NCBI RefSeq assembly: GCF_900091585.1
Contig: NZ_FMHT01000003.1
Coordinates: 3,463,501 to 3,527,500 of the forward strand
Length of the DNA: 64,000 bases
DNA from: Micromonospora nigra
GTDB taxonomy: Bacteria; Actinomycetota; Actinomycetes; Mycobacteriales; Micromonosporaceae
Reading direction: 5' to 3'
Below, one piece after another: positions 48,239 through 57,281 of this stretch. Each line of letters begins with the position of its first letter. The stretch's first letter is position 1. Made by a program: the position numbers and the translations under genes. The notes below the pieces were generated by a model. That model saw only the letters and a list, made by a program, of their open reading frames with translations, made no database searches and was not told the origin of the DNA.

Positions 48239-51200
48239 GTGTTGCTGGGCTCGTCTGAAGGTCCTGGTCCGGCCGGCGGTGTCGAGCCCGTTCTGATCGC
48301 CACCCGAGAAGACGTCGCGCTGCGCCTGTTCGCCTTCCCGCACGCCGGTGGTGGCGGTGGCAGTTTCGAGGACTGGCCGGCCGGGTTGGCCGACGACGTC
48401 GAGATCGTCTCCTACTCGCTGCCGGGTCGGGGCCGCCAACGCAAGACCCCGCCCTACTCGAACTGGTCGGCCCTCGTGGCGGACCTGGTGCGCCTCATCG
48501 ACCGGTACGACGACGGGGCACCCTTCGTCTTCTTCGGCCACAGCTTCGGGGCGCTGGTGGCGTTCGAGGTGTGCCGGACACTCATCGAGGAGAACCGCCG
48601 CCCGCCGGCCGCTCTCTTCCTCTCGGCGCACCGGGCACCGCACATCGCGCCGAGCCAGACCGGGCACCTGCTGCCGGACGAGCAGTTCGTGGGCCTGGTC
48701 GAGGAGTGGGGACTGGTGCCGGCGGAACTCCTGCGCGACGAGGAGGTGCTGTCCCTCGTCCTTCCTCCGCTGCGGGCCGACCTCGCCCTCGACGAGAGTC
48801 ACCGCTGCTCCACCGGCGACCGCGCCGGCCGCCGGCTGCCCGTGCCGTGCGTCGTCTACGGCGGCGACGGCGACCGGACGGTGCGTCCCGAGCAGTTGTG
48901 GGCGTGGCGCGAACACCTCGGCGAGGAGACCGACTTCCGGGTGGAACTGCTCGACGGCGGGCACTTCTACACCATCGGCTCCCGCGACGATCTGTTGCGC
49001 CGCCTCGACGCGGAGTTGGACCGGGTACGGGCGACCGTCGCCCCCTCCGTCGTGATCGCCGGTGACCCCTACCCGGAGCCGGCGCACAGTCTCTGGACGC
49101 GGTTCCAGGCCCAGGTGGCCGCGACCCCGGACGCCCTGGCGTTGGTCGACCCACCACGGCGGTGGTCCTACCGCGAACTCGCCGACAGCACCGTGGCGCT
49201 CGCCGCGGACCTGGCCGCCCACGGTGTCACCCGGGGCGACGTCGTGGGCGTCCTGCTGCCCCGTTCCGCCGAGTACTGCGTCACCCTGTTGGCCTGCTTC
49301 GGGCTCGGCACCCCGGCATGCCTGCTGGAGAAGAACTGGCCCGAGTCGTTGCTCGGCCGGTTCCTCGACAACGCCGAAGTCAGACTCGTCGTCACCCGGC
49401 AGGAGTTCGTCGAACGGCTACCCCCCGCCTACCGGGTTCCCGGCCGGGTGCTCGTGCTCGACGACCATCCGCCGGCCCCCGCCGGCGGCGGCCCCACCAG
49501 CCCGGTGGTCTTTCCCGAGGTCGAGCCGGACGACATCGCCCTGATCTCGATGACCAGCGGGACCTCGGGAACCCCCAAGGCGGTCCGCAACACCCATCGG
49601 GGCTGTCTCTACTGCTTCGACGCGCGCTACCGGCTCTACCCGTACGGGGAGTCGTCGCGGGACGGCCTGAACGTCTTCTTCGGCTGGGAGTGTCTCCGGC
49701 CGCTCCTGCGGGGCAGAGCAGCGGTGGTCGTCCCGGACGACCACATCGTCGACCCCGTACGGCTGGTGGAGACGATCGCGGAACTCGGGATCACCCGGAT
49801 CGTCGTCACCCCGTCCCTGCTGGAGAGCGTTCTCGACCATCCCGTGATCGCGTCCTCGCTGGCGCATCGGCTGGCCCACATGGAGATCGTGTTCCTGATG
49901 GGCGAGGTCGTGCCGAACCGGGTGGTCGAGAAGGCCGCCGCCCTGTTCCCCGCCGACCTGCGGCTGGTCAACGCCTACAGCACCTGGGAAAGCCTGGACG
50001 TCTCCTTCGCCGACCTTCTCCCGCCGCCGGCCGCCGGAACCGGGCCCACCCGTCTCGTGGCGCCGGTCGGCCGGATCCTGGACGGCAGCGCCGCGGTGCT
50101 GCTCGACGACCGGGGTGAGCCGGTTCCCTACGGGGGTGTGGGGGAGCTGTACTTCTCCGGGCCGGGAGTCGCCGACGGCTACCTCAACGACCCGGCGAAG
50201 ACGGCGGAACGCTTCGTGCCGTGTCCACCCGCGTTGGCCGGCTCGCCCTTCGCCGACCAGACCTTCTACCGCACCGGCGACCGGGCCCGGTTCCTGCCCG
50301 GTGGGGGAATCGAGATCCTCGGACGCAGTGGTGACGTCGTCAAGGTCCGTGGGTTCAAGGTGTCGCTGCGCGCGGTCGAGGCCGTCCTGTCCGATCAGGA
50401 GGGGGTGTCGCGGGCCATCGTCCGGCCGGTTCTCGACGACCGGACCGGGCAGCCGACGGCACTGCTGGCGTACCTTCTCGGCGACGGGGGGCGCCCCTCC
50501 GAGACGGTGCTGGCCCGGTCCCGCCTCAGGGCACGCCGTGAGCTTCCGGAGTACGCCCGCCCGCGCCACGTCATCGGCCTGGACGCGCTGCCGATCAGCC
50601 GCAACGACGCCCGCAAACTCGACCTGTCCGCCCTGCCCCCGCCACCCGAGCAGCCGGACGGGACGGCAGCACCCACGCTCACCACCATGGAGCAGCGGCT
50701 CGCCGCGGCGTGGCGGGAGGTGCTGGGTGCGCGTGCGGTGGAGCCGGACGACAACTTCTTCGACGTGGGTGGCGACTCGCTCAGCGCGGCCCGCCTCTCC
50801 GGGCTCCTGGCCGAGCGGTTCGGCATCACCCTCCCGGTCATCGATGTCTTCCAGTTCAGCACCCTGCGGGCCATGGCCGAGCACTGCTCGACCGGCCGGG
50901 CCGGTGGTGAACCGCACCGCGCCGCGCCCCGCCGGGTGCGCCCGTCCGACCGGACGAGGTTGGCGATCGTCGGCATGGCGGGACGCTTTCCCGGGGCCGA
51001 CACCGTCGAGGAGTTCTGGGAGAACCTGAAGAACGGGGTCGACTCGCTGACCACGTTCCCGGCGGACCGGCTTCGGGCCAAGGGGGTCCCGGAGGCGGCC
51101 CTGGCCCACCCGAAGTGGGTCTCCGCCGGTCAACTCGTCGCCGACGCGGACATGTTCGACGCCCAGTTCTGGGGTATCGGTCGGCGTGAGGCGCTCCTGA

Positions 51201-54200
51201 TGGACCCGCAGCACCGGGTCTTCATCGAGACCGCCTGGTCGGCGTTGGAGCAGGCGGGGTACGCCCGGCGGAACAACCCGTACCGGAGCCGGACGGGTGT
51301 CTTCGCGGCGTGCGGGATCGACGGCTACCTCATCCACCATCTCCGGGGCGGCGGGCTGACCGACCCGCTGGATCCGGCGGGCCTGTTCCTCACCGAGATC
51401 GGCAACGAGAAGGACTACATCGCCACCCGGGTCGCGTACCTGATGGATCTCGGCGGTCCGGCCGTCACCGTCACCTCGGCCTGTAGCAGCGCCCTGGTGG
51501 CGGTCGCCCAGGCCGCGCAGTCCATCGTCTCCGGCCAGTGCGACATGGCGATCGCGGGCGCCGCCGCCATCAACTTCCCGAACCTCGGCTACCGCTACGA
51601 GGAGGGCCTGGTCGGCAGCGTCGACGGCCGGGTCCGACCCTTCGACGCCGGGGCGAGCGGCACCCTCTTCGGCGACTCGATCGGCGCGGTCGTCCTGAAA
51701 CGCCTCGACGACGCCATCGCCGACGGCGATCCCGTCTGGGCGGTCCTCACCGGGTTCGGCATCTCCAACGACGGGCAGATGAAGGCCGGCTACACCGCGC
51801 CGAGCGCGCGGGCGCAGGCGCAGGCCATCTCCGACGCCATCGCCATGGCCGGCATCGACTCCGAGCAGATCTCGTACGTCGAGTGCCATGCCACCGCCAC
51901 GCACGTCGGCGACGCCATCGAGATCGCCGGACTGCACGACGCCTTCCGTCGCCACCGGGGCAGCGGCCCCTCACCCGACGCCAGTTGCGCCATCGGCAGC
52001 GTCAAGGGAAACATCGGCCACGCGAACTGCGCCGCCGGCATCACCGGCCTCATCAAGACCGTGTTGTGTCTGCACCACCGGGCCCTGGTGCCGACGGTGA
52101 ACTACCAGACCCTCAACCCGAAGCTGGTCGACCTCGTCGACACCGAGGGTTCCCCGTTCACCGTCCAGGCGACCCACCGCGACTGGCTGGTCGCCGATCC
52201 GTCCACCCAACTACCCCGACGGGCCGGGGTGTCGAGCTTCGGCATCGGCGGCACCAACGCCCACGTGATCCTGGAGGAGGCACCGGAGGTCACGCGGGCC
52301 GACGTCGGCCGACGCGGCACGCGCTCGGTGCATCTGGTGACGGTCTCGGCGGCGGGCGAGGGGGCCTTCCAGCGCAACGCCGGGGCGGTGGCCCGCTTCC
52401 TGGCAGCGCTGCCCGCCGAGGAGGTCGGCTCGGCGTGCCGGGCCCTGCACCTGTCCCGGCAGGCACACGCGCTGCGGGCCAGCACGGTCGTGACCGGGGA
52501 CCCTGTCACCCGACGGGACGACCTCCGCCGGCTCGGGGCGCGACCGCCCCGGGCAGTGGTGCGTCGCGGTCACGCCGCGACCGTGGCCTTCTGCTTCTCC
52601 GGGCAGGGTTCCCAGACCGCCGGCATGGCCCGCGGGCTGTACCAGGGACGGGCGGACGGGGGCCGGTTCCGGCGACACTTCGAGGCCGCCTGCGCCCGGT
52701 TGGCGCCCCACCTGGACAGCGACCCGGCCGCGCAGATCCTCACCGCCGACGAGACGAGCCTGCGGCGGCCGACGGTGACCCAGTGTGGCCTGTTCGCCGT
52801 GGAGTACGCGCTCGCCCGCGCCCTGATGGAGATCGGCGTGACACCGGTCGCCGTCGCCGGTCACAGCATCGGAGAGTACGCCGCAGCCGCCGTGGCCGGT
52901 GTGTTGAGCCTCGACGAGGCAGCCGCGCTCGTGGCCGTCCGGGCACGGGCGACCGAGGAACTGCTTCGCGGGCCGGATCCCGGCGGCATGGTCAGCGTCG
53001 TCGGGGACGAGGAGCGGCTCGCCGACTGGCTCGCCGACCGCGACGGCCTCTGGCTCGCCGTCGAGAACGCCCCGGGCCGGGTGGTGCTGTCCGGGACGAC
53101 CGCCGGTCTGTCCGCGGCCCGGACGGAGTTGCCGGACCTGGGCTTCACCTGCCGGCCGGTTCCGGTCAGTCACCCGTTCCACTCTCCGCTGATGCTGCCG
53201 GTCGCGCACCGGCTGGACGCGGTGGCGACCGACCTGGCGGCCCGCACCCCGACGGTGCCGCTGGCCAGCAACCTGACGGGATCGTGGCTCGACCCGCACT
53301 ACCAGCCGGGCAGCTACTGGGGCCGGCACGTGCACTCCCCGGTGCGGTGGCGGCAGTGCGTCGACACGTTGCTGCGGTGGGAACCCGAGATCGTCCTGGA
53401 GATCGGCCCGGACAGCGTCCTGACCGCGCTGACGACGAAGTGCACCGCCCACCGGATCTCGGGCGGCCCCCTCGCCCTGGCCACCATGCCCGAGGCCCGG
53501 AACCCGGCCGGGGACGACGAGGTCGCCCTGCTGCGGACGATCGGGGAGTTGTGGTGCCACGGCGTGGAGGTGGACTTCGCCGCGTTCCACGAGGGCGAAC
53601 CGGCGACGCCCCGACCCGCCGCCACGCACCACCTGCCACCGACCTACAGCTTCGAGCGGACCAGCTACTGGGTCCGGCCGGAGGCGTCCGCGTACGTCGA
53701 CGGGGACGGCGCAGCCGACCGTACCGACAGCGCGCAGCAGGCGGTCGAGCCGCAGCAGCGTCCGCTCGTACGCTTCGTCGAGAAGCCGGACGCGACGGTG
53801 CGCCTCTACTGCCTTCCCTTCGCGGGCGGAGGCACCACGGCGTTCCGTGGCTGGGCACACTCCGCCCCGCCGTGGCTGGACGTGGTGGCGGTGAACCCGC
53901 CGGGACGCACCAGCCCGGACGGGAGGGTGACGCCGGCGACCGCTGACGACGCGAGCGTCCTGGCCGACCTGGCTGCCGCCGTGCGAGCGGATGCCGGCAC
54001 CGCCGCCGTGGCCTTCTGTGGCCTGAGCTTCGGCGCGTCTCTGCTGCTGGACCTGCTGATCGGCCCGCTGGCCGACTGGGCCGGCGGAGGACGGATCAAG
54101 GCCGTCTGCGTCGCCGGCCGAGCCGCGGTCCTGCCCGGATCCGCCGCGCCGGAGCTGGCCCTGGACTCGTACCTGATGGCTCCGGACGAGTTGCGCCAGG

Positions 54201-56107
54201 ACGAGCGGTGGCGGCGGGAGACCCTTCCCCTGCTCGATGCCGACCTCGCCTTCGACGCCCGGGCCGAGGAACGCGTCGTCCGGTGGCAGGAACAGCGGGG
54301 CACCGAGGTTCTCGACAGCCCGGTGCAGGTGCACTGCGGTGCCACCGACGCCTCGGCGCCGCCCGGTTCGGCAGGCAGATGGGCCGCCCTGACCACGAGT
54401 CCGATCGTGGACACCGTCGTCCATCCGGGAGCGCACGACTTCCTGGTGCGTCAGCGGGAGGGCGTCCTCGACCGGATCGTGGCCTTTCTGGAGCGCCTCG
54501 ATCCTCGGGTGACGTCCCGCGCGGCCGGTCGGTCCCGCCTGACGTACGAGCTGCGCTGGGTGCCGGCGGGATCCGTCGCCGGACATCCGGGTGGCGAGGC
54601 GGTGCCCTGGCTCGACGTCGACGCCGTGCAACCGGCGGCGTGCCTGCGGTTCCTGCGGGAGAAGCTGACCGGCCCGGAGGCCACGGCCGCCCTGCTCTGC
54701 CGACTGGGTCCGGACCGGACGCCGAGCCAACACTGCGAACTTCTGTTCGACCTGCTCAGGTCCGTCGCGGCGGCTGAGGTGCGGGGACGTCTCATCGTCG
54801 TCCTGCCGGCCCGTGACGACGCCGGCCTCGTCGCGGGCATGACCCGCTCGCTCGCGCACGAGGAGCCGGGACTGCGCCTGCACCGGGTCCACCTCGCGGA
54901 GCTGCCCCCGGCGTACGACGACGACCTGTCCGACCGGGTCGACCAACTGCTCCGGGGTGTCGTCGCGTACCCGTGGGAGGTCGACCTGCTCTGCCGGGGC
55001 GGCATGCTGCTCGCCCAGCGGCTTCTCCCGGTCGCCCTGCCGGACCTTCCGCCCGGGATCCTCGGCGGTGGCGCGGGAAGCTACCTGGTGACCGGCGGCA
55101 CCGGCGGCATCGGCCGGGTCGTGACGGACTGGTTGATCCACGACCAGGGGGTGGCCCCTGCCCGCCTCGTCGTGGCCGGCCGGCGCGACCCCGGCGATCT
55201 GCGTCGGGGCGTGCGGTTCCTGGAGCTGGACCTGGCGTACCCGCCGAACGTGGAACGCCTCGCCGCCGACACCGGTGCCCTCGCCGGCATCATCCACCTC
55301 GCCGGCGCGCTGGACGACGGCATGCTGCGCAACCTCGACGCCTCCCGGTTCCCGGCGGTCCTGGCCCCCAAGTTGGCACTGGCGCACCTGGCCGAGTGGG
55401 GTCGTCTGGCCGGGGCGCCGTGGATCGTCGCCTTCTCCTCCACGAGTTCCCTGTTCGGTGCCGCCGGCCAGGCGAACTACGCCGCCGCCAACGGGTGGGT
55501 CGACGCCCGCGCGATGTGGCCGGCGGGGGGTGGAGGTCCGGACGTCGTCTCGATCAACTGGGGAACCTGGGGCGACGCGGGGATGGCTGCGCGCAGCAGC
55601 AGGGCGCTGGCGACGGCGCGGAGCAACGGGGAGACGCCGCTGGGGTCCGGGGCGGCGCTGCGCGCGTTCGGCGGCGTGGTCGCGGCGCTGATGCCGGGGA
55701 CCACCGGAGGTCGGAACTTCGCCGTCTGCGACGTGGACTGGGGCCGGTTCCCGTGGACCGAGCTGCCGCTGGTGTCCGACCTGCCGGCCGTGGCGTCGGC
55801 ACCGGGGACGCCGGCCGGCAGGGGTGTCGATCCGCTGGGGCGACCGGACCCGGCCGATCCGCTGGCGCGACCGGGTGGGCCCGACCCGGCCGGGACGGAC
55901 GGCGACGAGATCCGTTCCTTCCTCAGCTCCTACGTCCATCGCTGGGACACCTCCCAGCGGCTGGCGGACCTCGGACTCGACTCGCTGGATTTCGCCCGGA
56001 TAAGGAGTGACTTCGCCCGATCGTTCGGCCGGGACGTCGCGCTGGCCGCCATCGCGCGACCGGACCAGTCCCTCGGCGACCTGCACTCGCTGCTGTCGGA
56101 GCACTAG
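48239..56107 (+). CDS. hybrid NRPS-PKS megasynthase, TE-A-PCP-KS-AT-TE-KR-ACP
   Basis: The 2,622-residue synthase has, in order: a thioesterase (about 20-265; GHSFG, Ser102); adenylation (about 283-780; MTSGTSGTPKA at 438); a carrier (GGDSL, Ser847); ketosynthase (about 905-1330; Cys1082, His1217 in HATAT instead of HGTGT, His1261); acyltransferase (about 1440-1760; GHSIGEY Ser1543, HPFH at 1645-1648, malonyl-like); a second thioesterase (about 1840-2090; GLSFG Ser1930, His2066); ketoreductase (about 2270-2500; TGGTGGIG at 2285, LDD at 2358, Tyr2414, B-type); and a carrier (GLDSL, Ser2582). There is no condensation domain: A-PCP loads an acid that KS extends once and KR reduces to a 3-hydroxy acid. 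With the operon's SMM/DMSP-type enzymes, the expected starter is DMSP and the product gonyol, as for Burkholderia BurA. GTG 48239 is the first start; no clean ribosome-binding site decides it. Confidence 0.88.
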   Translation: MLLGSSEGPGPAGGVEPVLIATREDVALRLFAFPHAGGGGGSFEDWPAGLADDVEIVSYSLPGRGRQRKTPPYSNWSALVADLVRLIDRYDDGAPFVFFGHSFGALVAFEVCRTLIEENRRPPAALFLSAHRAPHIAPSQTGHLLPDEQFVGLVEEWGLVPAELLRDEEVLSLVLPPLRADLALDESHRCSTGDRAGRRLPVPCVVYGGDGDRTVRPEQLWAWREHLGEETDFRVELLDGGHFYTIGSRDDLLRRLDAELDRVRATVAPSVVIAGDPYPEPAHSLWTRFQAQVAATPDALALVDPPRRWSYRELADSTVALAADLAAHGVTRGDVVGVLLPRSAEYCVTLLACFGLGTPACLLEKNWPESLLGRFLDNAEVRLVVTRQEFVERLPPAYRVPGRVLVLDDHPPAPAGGGPTSPVVFPEVEPDDIALISMTSGTSGTPKAVRNTHRGCLYCFDARYRLYPYGESSRDGLNVFFGWECLRPLLRGRAAVVVPDDHIVDPVRLVETIAELGITRIVVTPSLLESVLDHPVIASSLAHRLAHMEIVFLMGEVVPNRVVEKAAALFPADLRLVNAYSTWESLDVSFADLLPPPAAGTGPTRLVAPVGRILDGSAAVLLDDRGEPVPYGGVGELYFSGPGVADGYLNDPAKTAERFVPCPPALAGSPFADQTFYRTGDRARFLPGGGIEILGRSGDVVKVRGFKVSLRAVEAVLSDQEGVSRAIVRPVLDDRTGQPTALLAYLLGDGGRPSETVLARSRLRARRELPEYARPRHVIGLDALPISRNDARKLDLSALPPPPEQPDGTAAPTLTTMEQRLAAAWREVLGARAVEPDDNFFDVGGDSLSAARLSGLLAERFGITLPVIDVFQFSTLRAMAEHCSTGRAGGEPHRAAPRRVRPSDRTRLAIVGMAGRFPGADTVEEFWENLKNGVDSLTTFPADRLRAKGVPEAALAHPKWVSAGQLVADADMFDAQFWGIGRREALLMDPQHRVFIETAWSALEQAGYARRNNPYRSRTGVFAACGIDGYLIHHLRGGGLTDPLDPAGLFLTEIGNEKDYIATRVAYLMDLGGPAVTVTSACSSALVAVAQAAQSIVSGQCDMAIAGAAAINFPNLGYRYEEGLVGSVDGRVRPFDAGASGTLFGDSIGAVVLKRLDDAIADGDPVWAVLTGFGISNDGQMKAGYTAPSARAQAQAISDAIAMAGIDSEQISYVECHATATHVGDAIEIAGLHDAFRRHRGSGPSPDASCAIGSVKGNIGHANCAAGITGLIKTVLCLHHRALVPTVNYQTLNPKLVDLVDTEGSPFTVQATHRDWLVADPSTQLPRRAGVSSFGIGGTNAHVILEEAPEVTRADVGRRGTRSVHLVTVSAAGEGAFQRNAGAVARFLAALPAEEVGSACRALHLSRQAHALRASTVVTGDPVTRRDDLRRLGARPPRAVVRRGHAATVAFCFSGQGSQTAGMARGLYQGRADGGRFRRHFEAACARLAPHLDSDPAAQILTADETSLRRPTVTQCGLFAVEYALARALMEIGVTPVAVAGHSIGEYAAAAVAGVLSLDEAAALVAVRARATEELLRGPDPGGMVSVVGDEERLADWLADRDGLWLAVENAPGRVVLSGTTAGLSAARTELPDLGFTCRPVPVSHPFHSPLMLPVAHRLDAVATDLAARTPTVPLASNLTGSWLDPHYQPGSYWGRHVHSPVRWRQCVDTLLRWEPEIVLEIGPDSVLTALTTKCTAHRISGGPLALATMPEARNPAGDDEVALLRTIGELWCHGVEVDFAAFHEGEPATPRPAATHHLPPTYSFERTSYWVRPEASAYVDGDGAADRTDSAQQAVEPQQRPLVRFVEKPDATVRLYCLPFAGGGTTAFRGWAHSAPPWLDVVAVNPPGRTSPDGRVTPATADDASVLADLAAAVRADAGTAAVAFCGLSFGASLLLDLLIGPLADWAGGGRIKAVCVAGRAAVLPGSAAPELALDSYLMAPDELRQDERWRRETLPLLDADLAFDARAEERVVRWQEQRGTEVLDSPVQVHCGATDASAPPGSAGRWAALTTSPIVDTVVHPGAHDFLVRQREGVLDRIVAFLERLDPRVTSRAAGRSRLTYELRWVPAGSVAGHPGGEAVPWLDVDAVQPAACLRFLREKLTGPEATAALLCRLGPDRTPSQHCELLFDLLRSVAAAEVRGRLIVVLPARDDAGLVAGMTRSLAHEEPGLRLHRVHLAELPPAYDDDLSDRVDQLLRGVVAYPWEVDLLCRGGMLLAQRLLPVALPDLPPGILGGGAGSYLVTGGTGGIGRVVTDWLIHDQGVAPARLVVAGRRDPGDLRRGVRFLELDLAYPPNVERLAADTGALAGIIHLAGALDDGMLRNLDASRFPAVLAPKLALAHLAEWGRLAGAPWIVAFSSTSSLFGAAGQANYAAANGWVDARAMWPAGGGGPDVVSINWGTWGDAGMAARSSRALATARSNGETPLGSGAALRAFGGVVAALMPGTTGGRNFAVCDVDWGRFPWTELPLVSDLPAVASAPGTPAGRGVDPLGRPDPADPLARPGGPDPAGTDGDEIRSFLSSYVHRWDTSQRLADLGLDSLDFARIRSDFARSFGRDVALAAIARPDQSLGDLHSLLSEH

Positions 56108-57253
56108 ATGCGAACAACCCCTGCGCCCGGAGGTGCGACCTTGCCCCGGAACGACCTGATATCACCCCGGGTGGACCCCATCAGCGACGCCGCGACGGTC
56201 GCCGACGTCCGGCGACACCTGGTCCCGATCCTGTCGAAGATCGTCGACAGTCGACCGGTCAGTCGGGCCGAGTTGCGTACGCTCGCGGCGGCGACCCGGG
56301 ACGACCCCCTGCCGGCGGCGTTCGACCACACCGACGACTCCGCGGACTCGATCCTGCGGGACCGGATCGGCCTGCTCCGGACCGTCGGGCGACCGTTCGC
56401 CCGGTGGTGGGCGTCGTACTTTCCCGACGGCAGCGCCACCGTGCCGGTGGACGAGCTGTGGCGGCTGTACCTTCCGTTCAGCCAGTGGATCCTCGCGGAG
56501 AAGCGGAGGCGGCGGCCGGACGGACTCTTCCTGGTCGGCTTCAACGGAAGCCCGGGGGCGGGCAAGACGGTGCTGACCAACGCGCTCGCCGTCGTGCTGA
56601 ACCACCTGCTCGACCCGGTCGGGGACGGGCAGGCGGTGGCCCGCAGCGGGGACGACTGGTATCTCGGCCGGGGCGAGCGGGAACGCCTGATCCCGCAGGG
56701 GTACGACCCGGGCGTGCCCGGGGTGTCGAACCGCTCGGCTCCCGGGACCCACGACCTCGACTGGCTCAAGCGCAACCTCCGGGAGATGGAGAACAGCACT
56801 CCGGGCAGCGTCATCAGGATGGGCAACTTCGACAAGCTGACGGACGACCATCCCGCCGGGGAGAACCGGCACTTCGTGGTGCGGGGGAAGGTCGGCGTCT
56901 TCCTGTTCGACCTGTGGTTCGCCGGTGCCCGGACGGACGTGGACCCGGGGCGGGTGCCGGACGGACTGCGGCGCCGGGTCGCGGAGCACCTCCGGAGCTG
57001 GGGCGACGTCTTCGACCGGATGGACGCGCTGTGGAGTTTCGCCTGGCCACCCTTCGAACAGATGGTGGCCGACCGCGAGGCGCAACAGCGTCTGATGGAG
57101 ATGCGCCGGGGCCCCGGCGGCATGGGCCGGAACCAGATCCGCGCCTTCATGACCTACATGATCGAGCGGAGCTGGGACTGGCGGACCACCTCGCCCGTCC
57201 CCCGGACGACTCGATCACCTTCCGCGCGTGGCGGGATTCGAACCACTCCGTGA
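56108..57253 (+). CDS. glycerate-kinase-like P-loop enzyme, C-terminus apparently frameshifted
   Basis: The 381-residue frame has Walker A GFNGSPGAGKT (about residue 141), SGDDWYLGRGERERL, SNRSAPGTHDLDWLKRNL and MGNFDKLTDDHPAG, the layout of D-glycerate 3-kinase and related uridine-kinase-like enzymes. It should phosphorylate a hydroxy acid or alcohol. ATG 56108 starts directly after the megasynthase stop; TTG 56141 behind GGAGGTG is an alternative. The last 18 residues look wrong. From about 57200 the -1 frame instead gives PDDSITFRAWRDSNHS and ends at 57285, overlapping the next start by ATGA. A single base lost from the C-run at 57199-57203 would explain it. Confidence 0.78.
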   Translation: MRTTPAPGGATLPRNDLISPRVDPISDAATVADVRRHLVPILSKIVDSRPVSRAELRTLAAATRDDPLPAAFDHTDDSADSILRDRIGLLRTVGRPFARWWASYFPDGSATVPVDELWRLYLPFSQWILAEKRRRRPDGLFLVGFNGSPGAGKTVLTNALAVVLNHLLDPVGDGQAVARSGDDWYLGRGERERLIPQGYDPGVPGVSNRSAPGTHDLDWLKRNLREMENSTPGSVIRMGNFDKLTDDHPAGENRHFVVRGKVGVFLFDLWFAGARTDVDPGRVPDGLRRRVAEHLRSWGDVFDRMDALWSFAWPPFEQMVADREAQQRLMEMRRGPGGMGRNQIRAFMTYMIERSWDWRTTSPVPRTTRSPSARGGIRTTP

Positions 57254-57281
57254 CGACCGTACGACGAGGAGGTCGAGCAGC

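Noticed and set aside
52211..56104. 1,297-residue minus-strand open frame inside the megasynthase
   Set aside because: Very long open frames opposite high-GC PKS genes are common. The translation is low-complexity Arg/Gly/Pro with no motif, whereas the plus strand shows complete catalytic domains.
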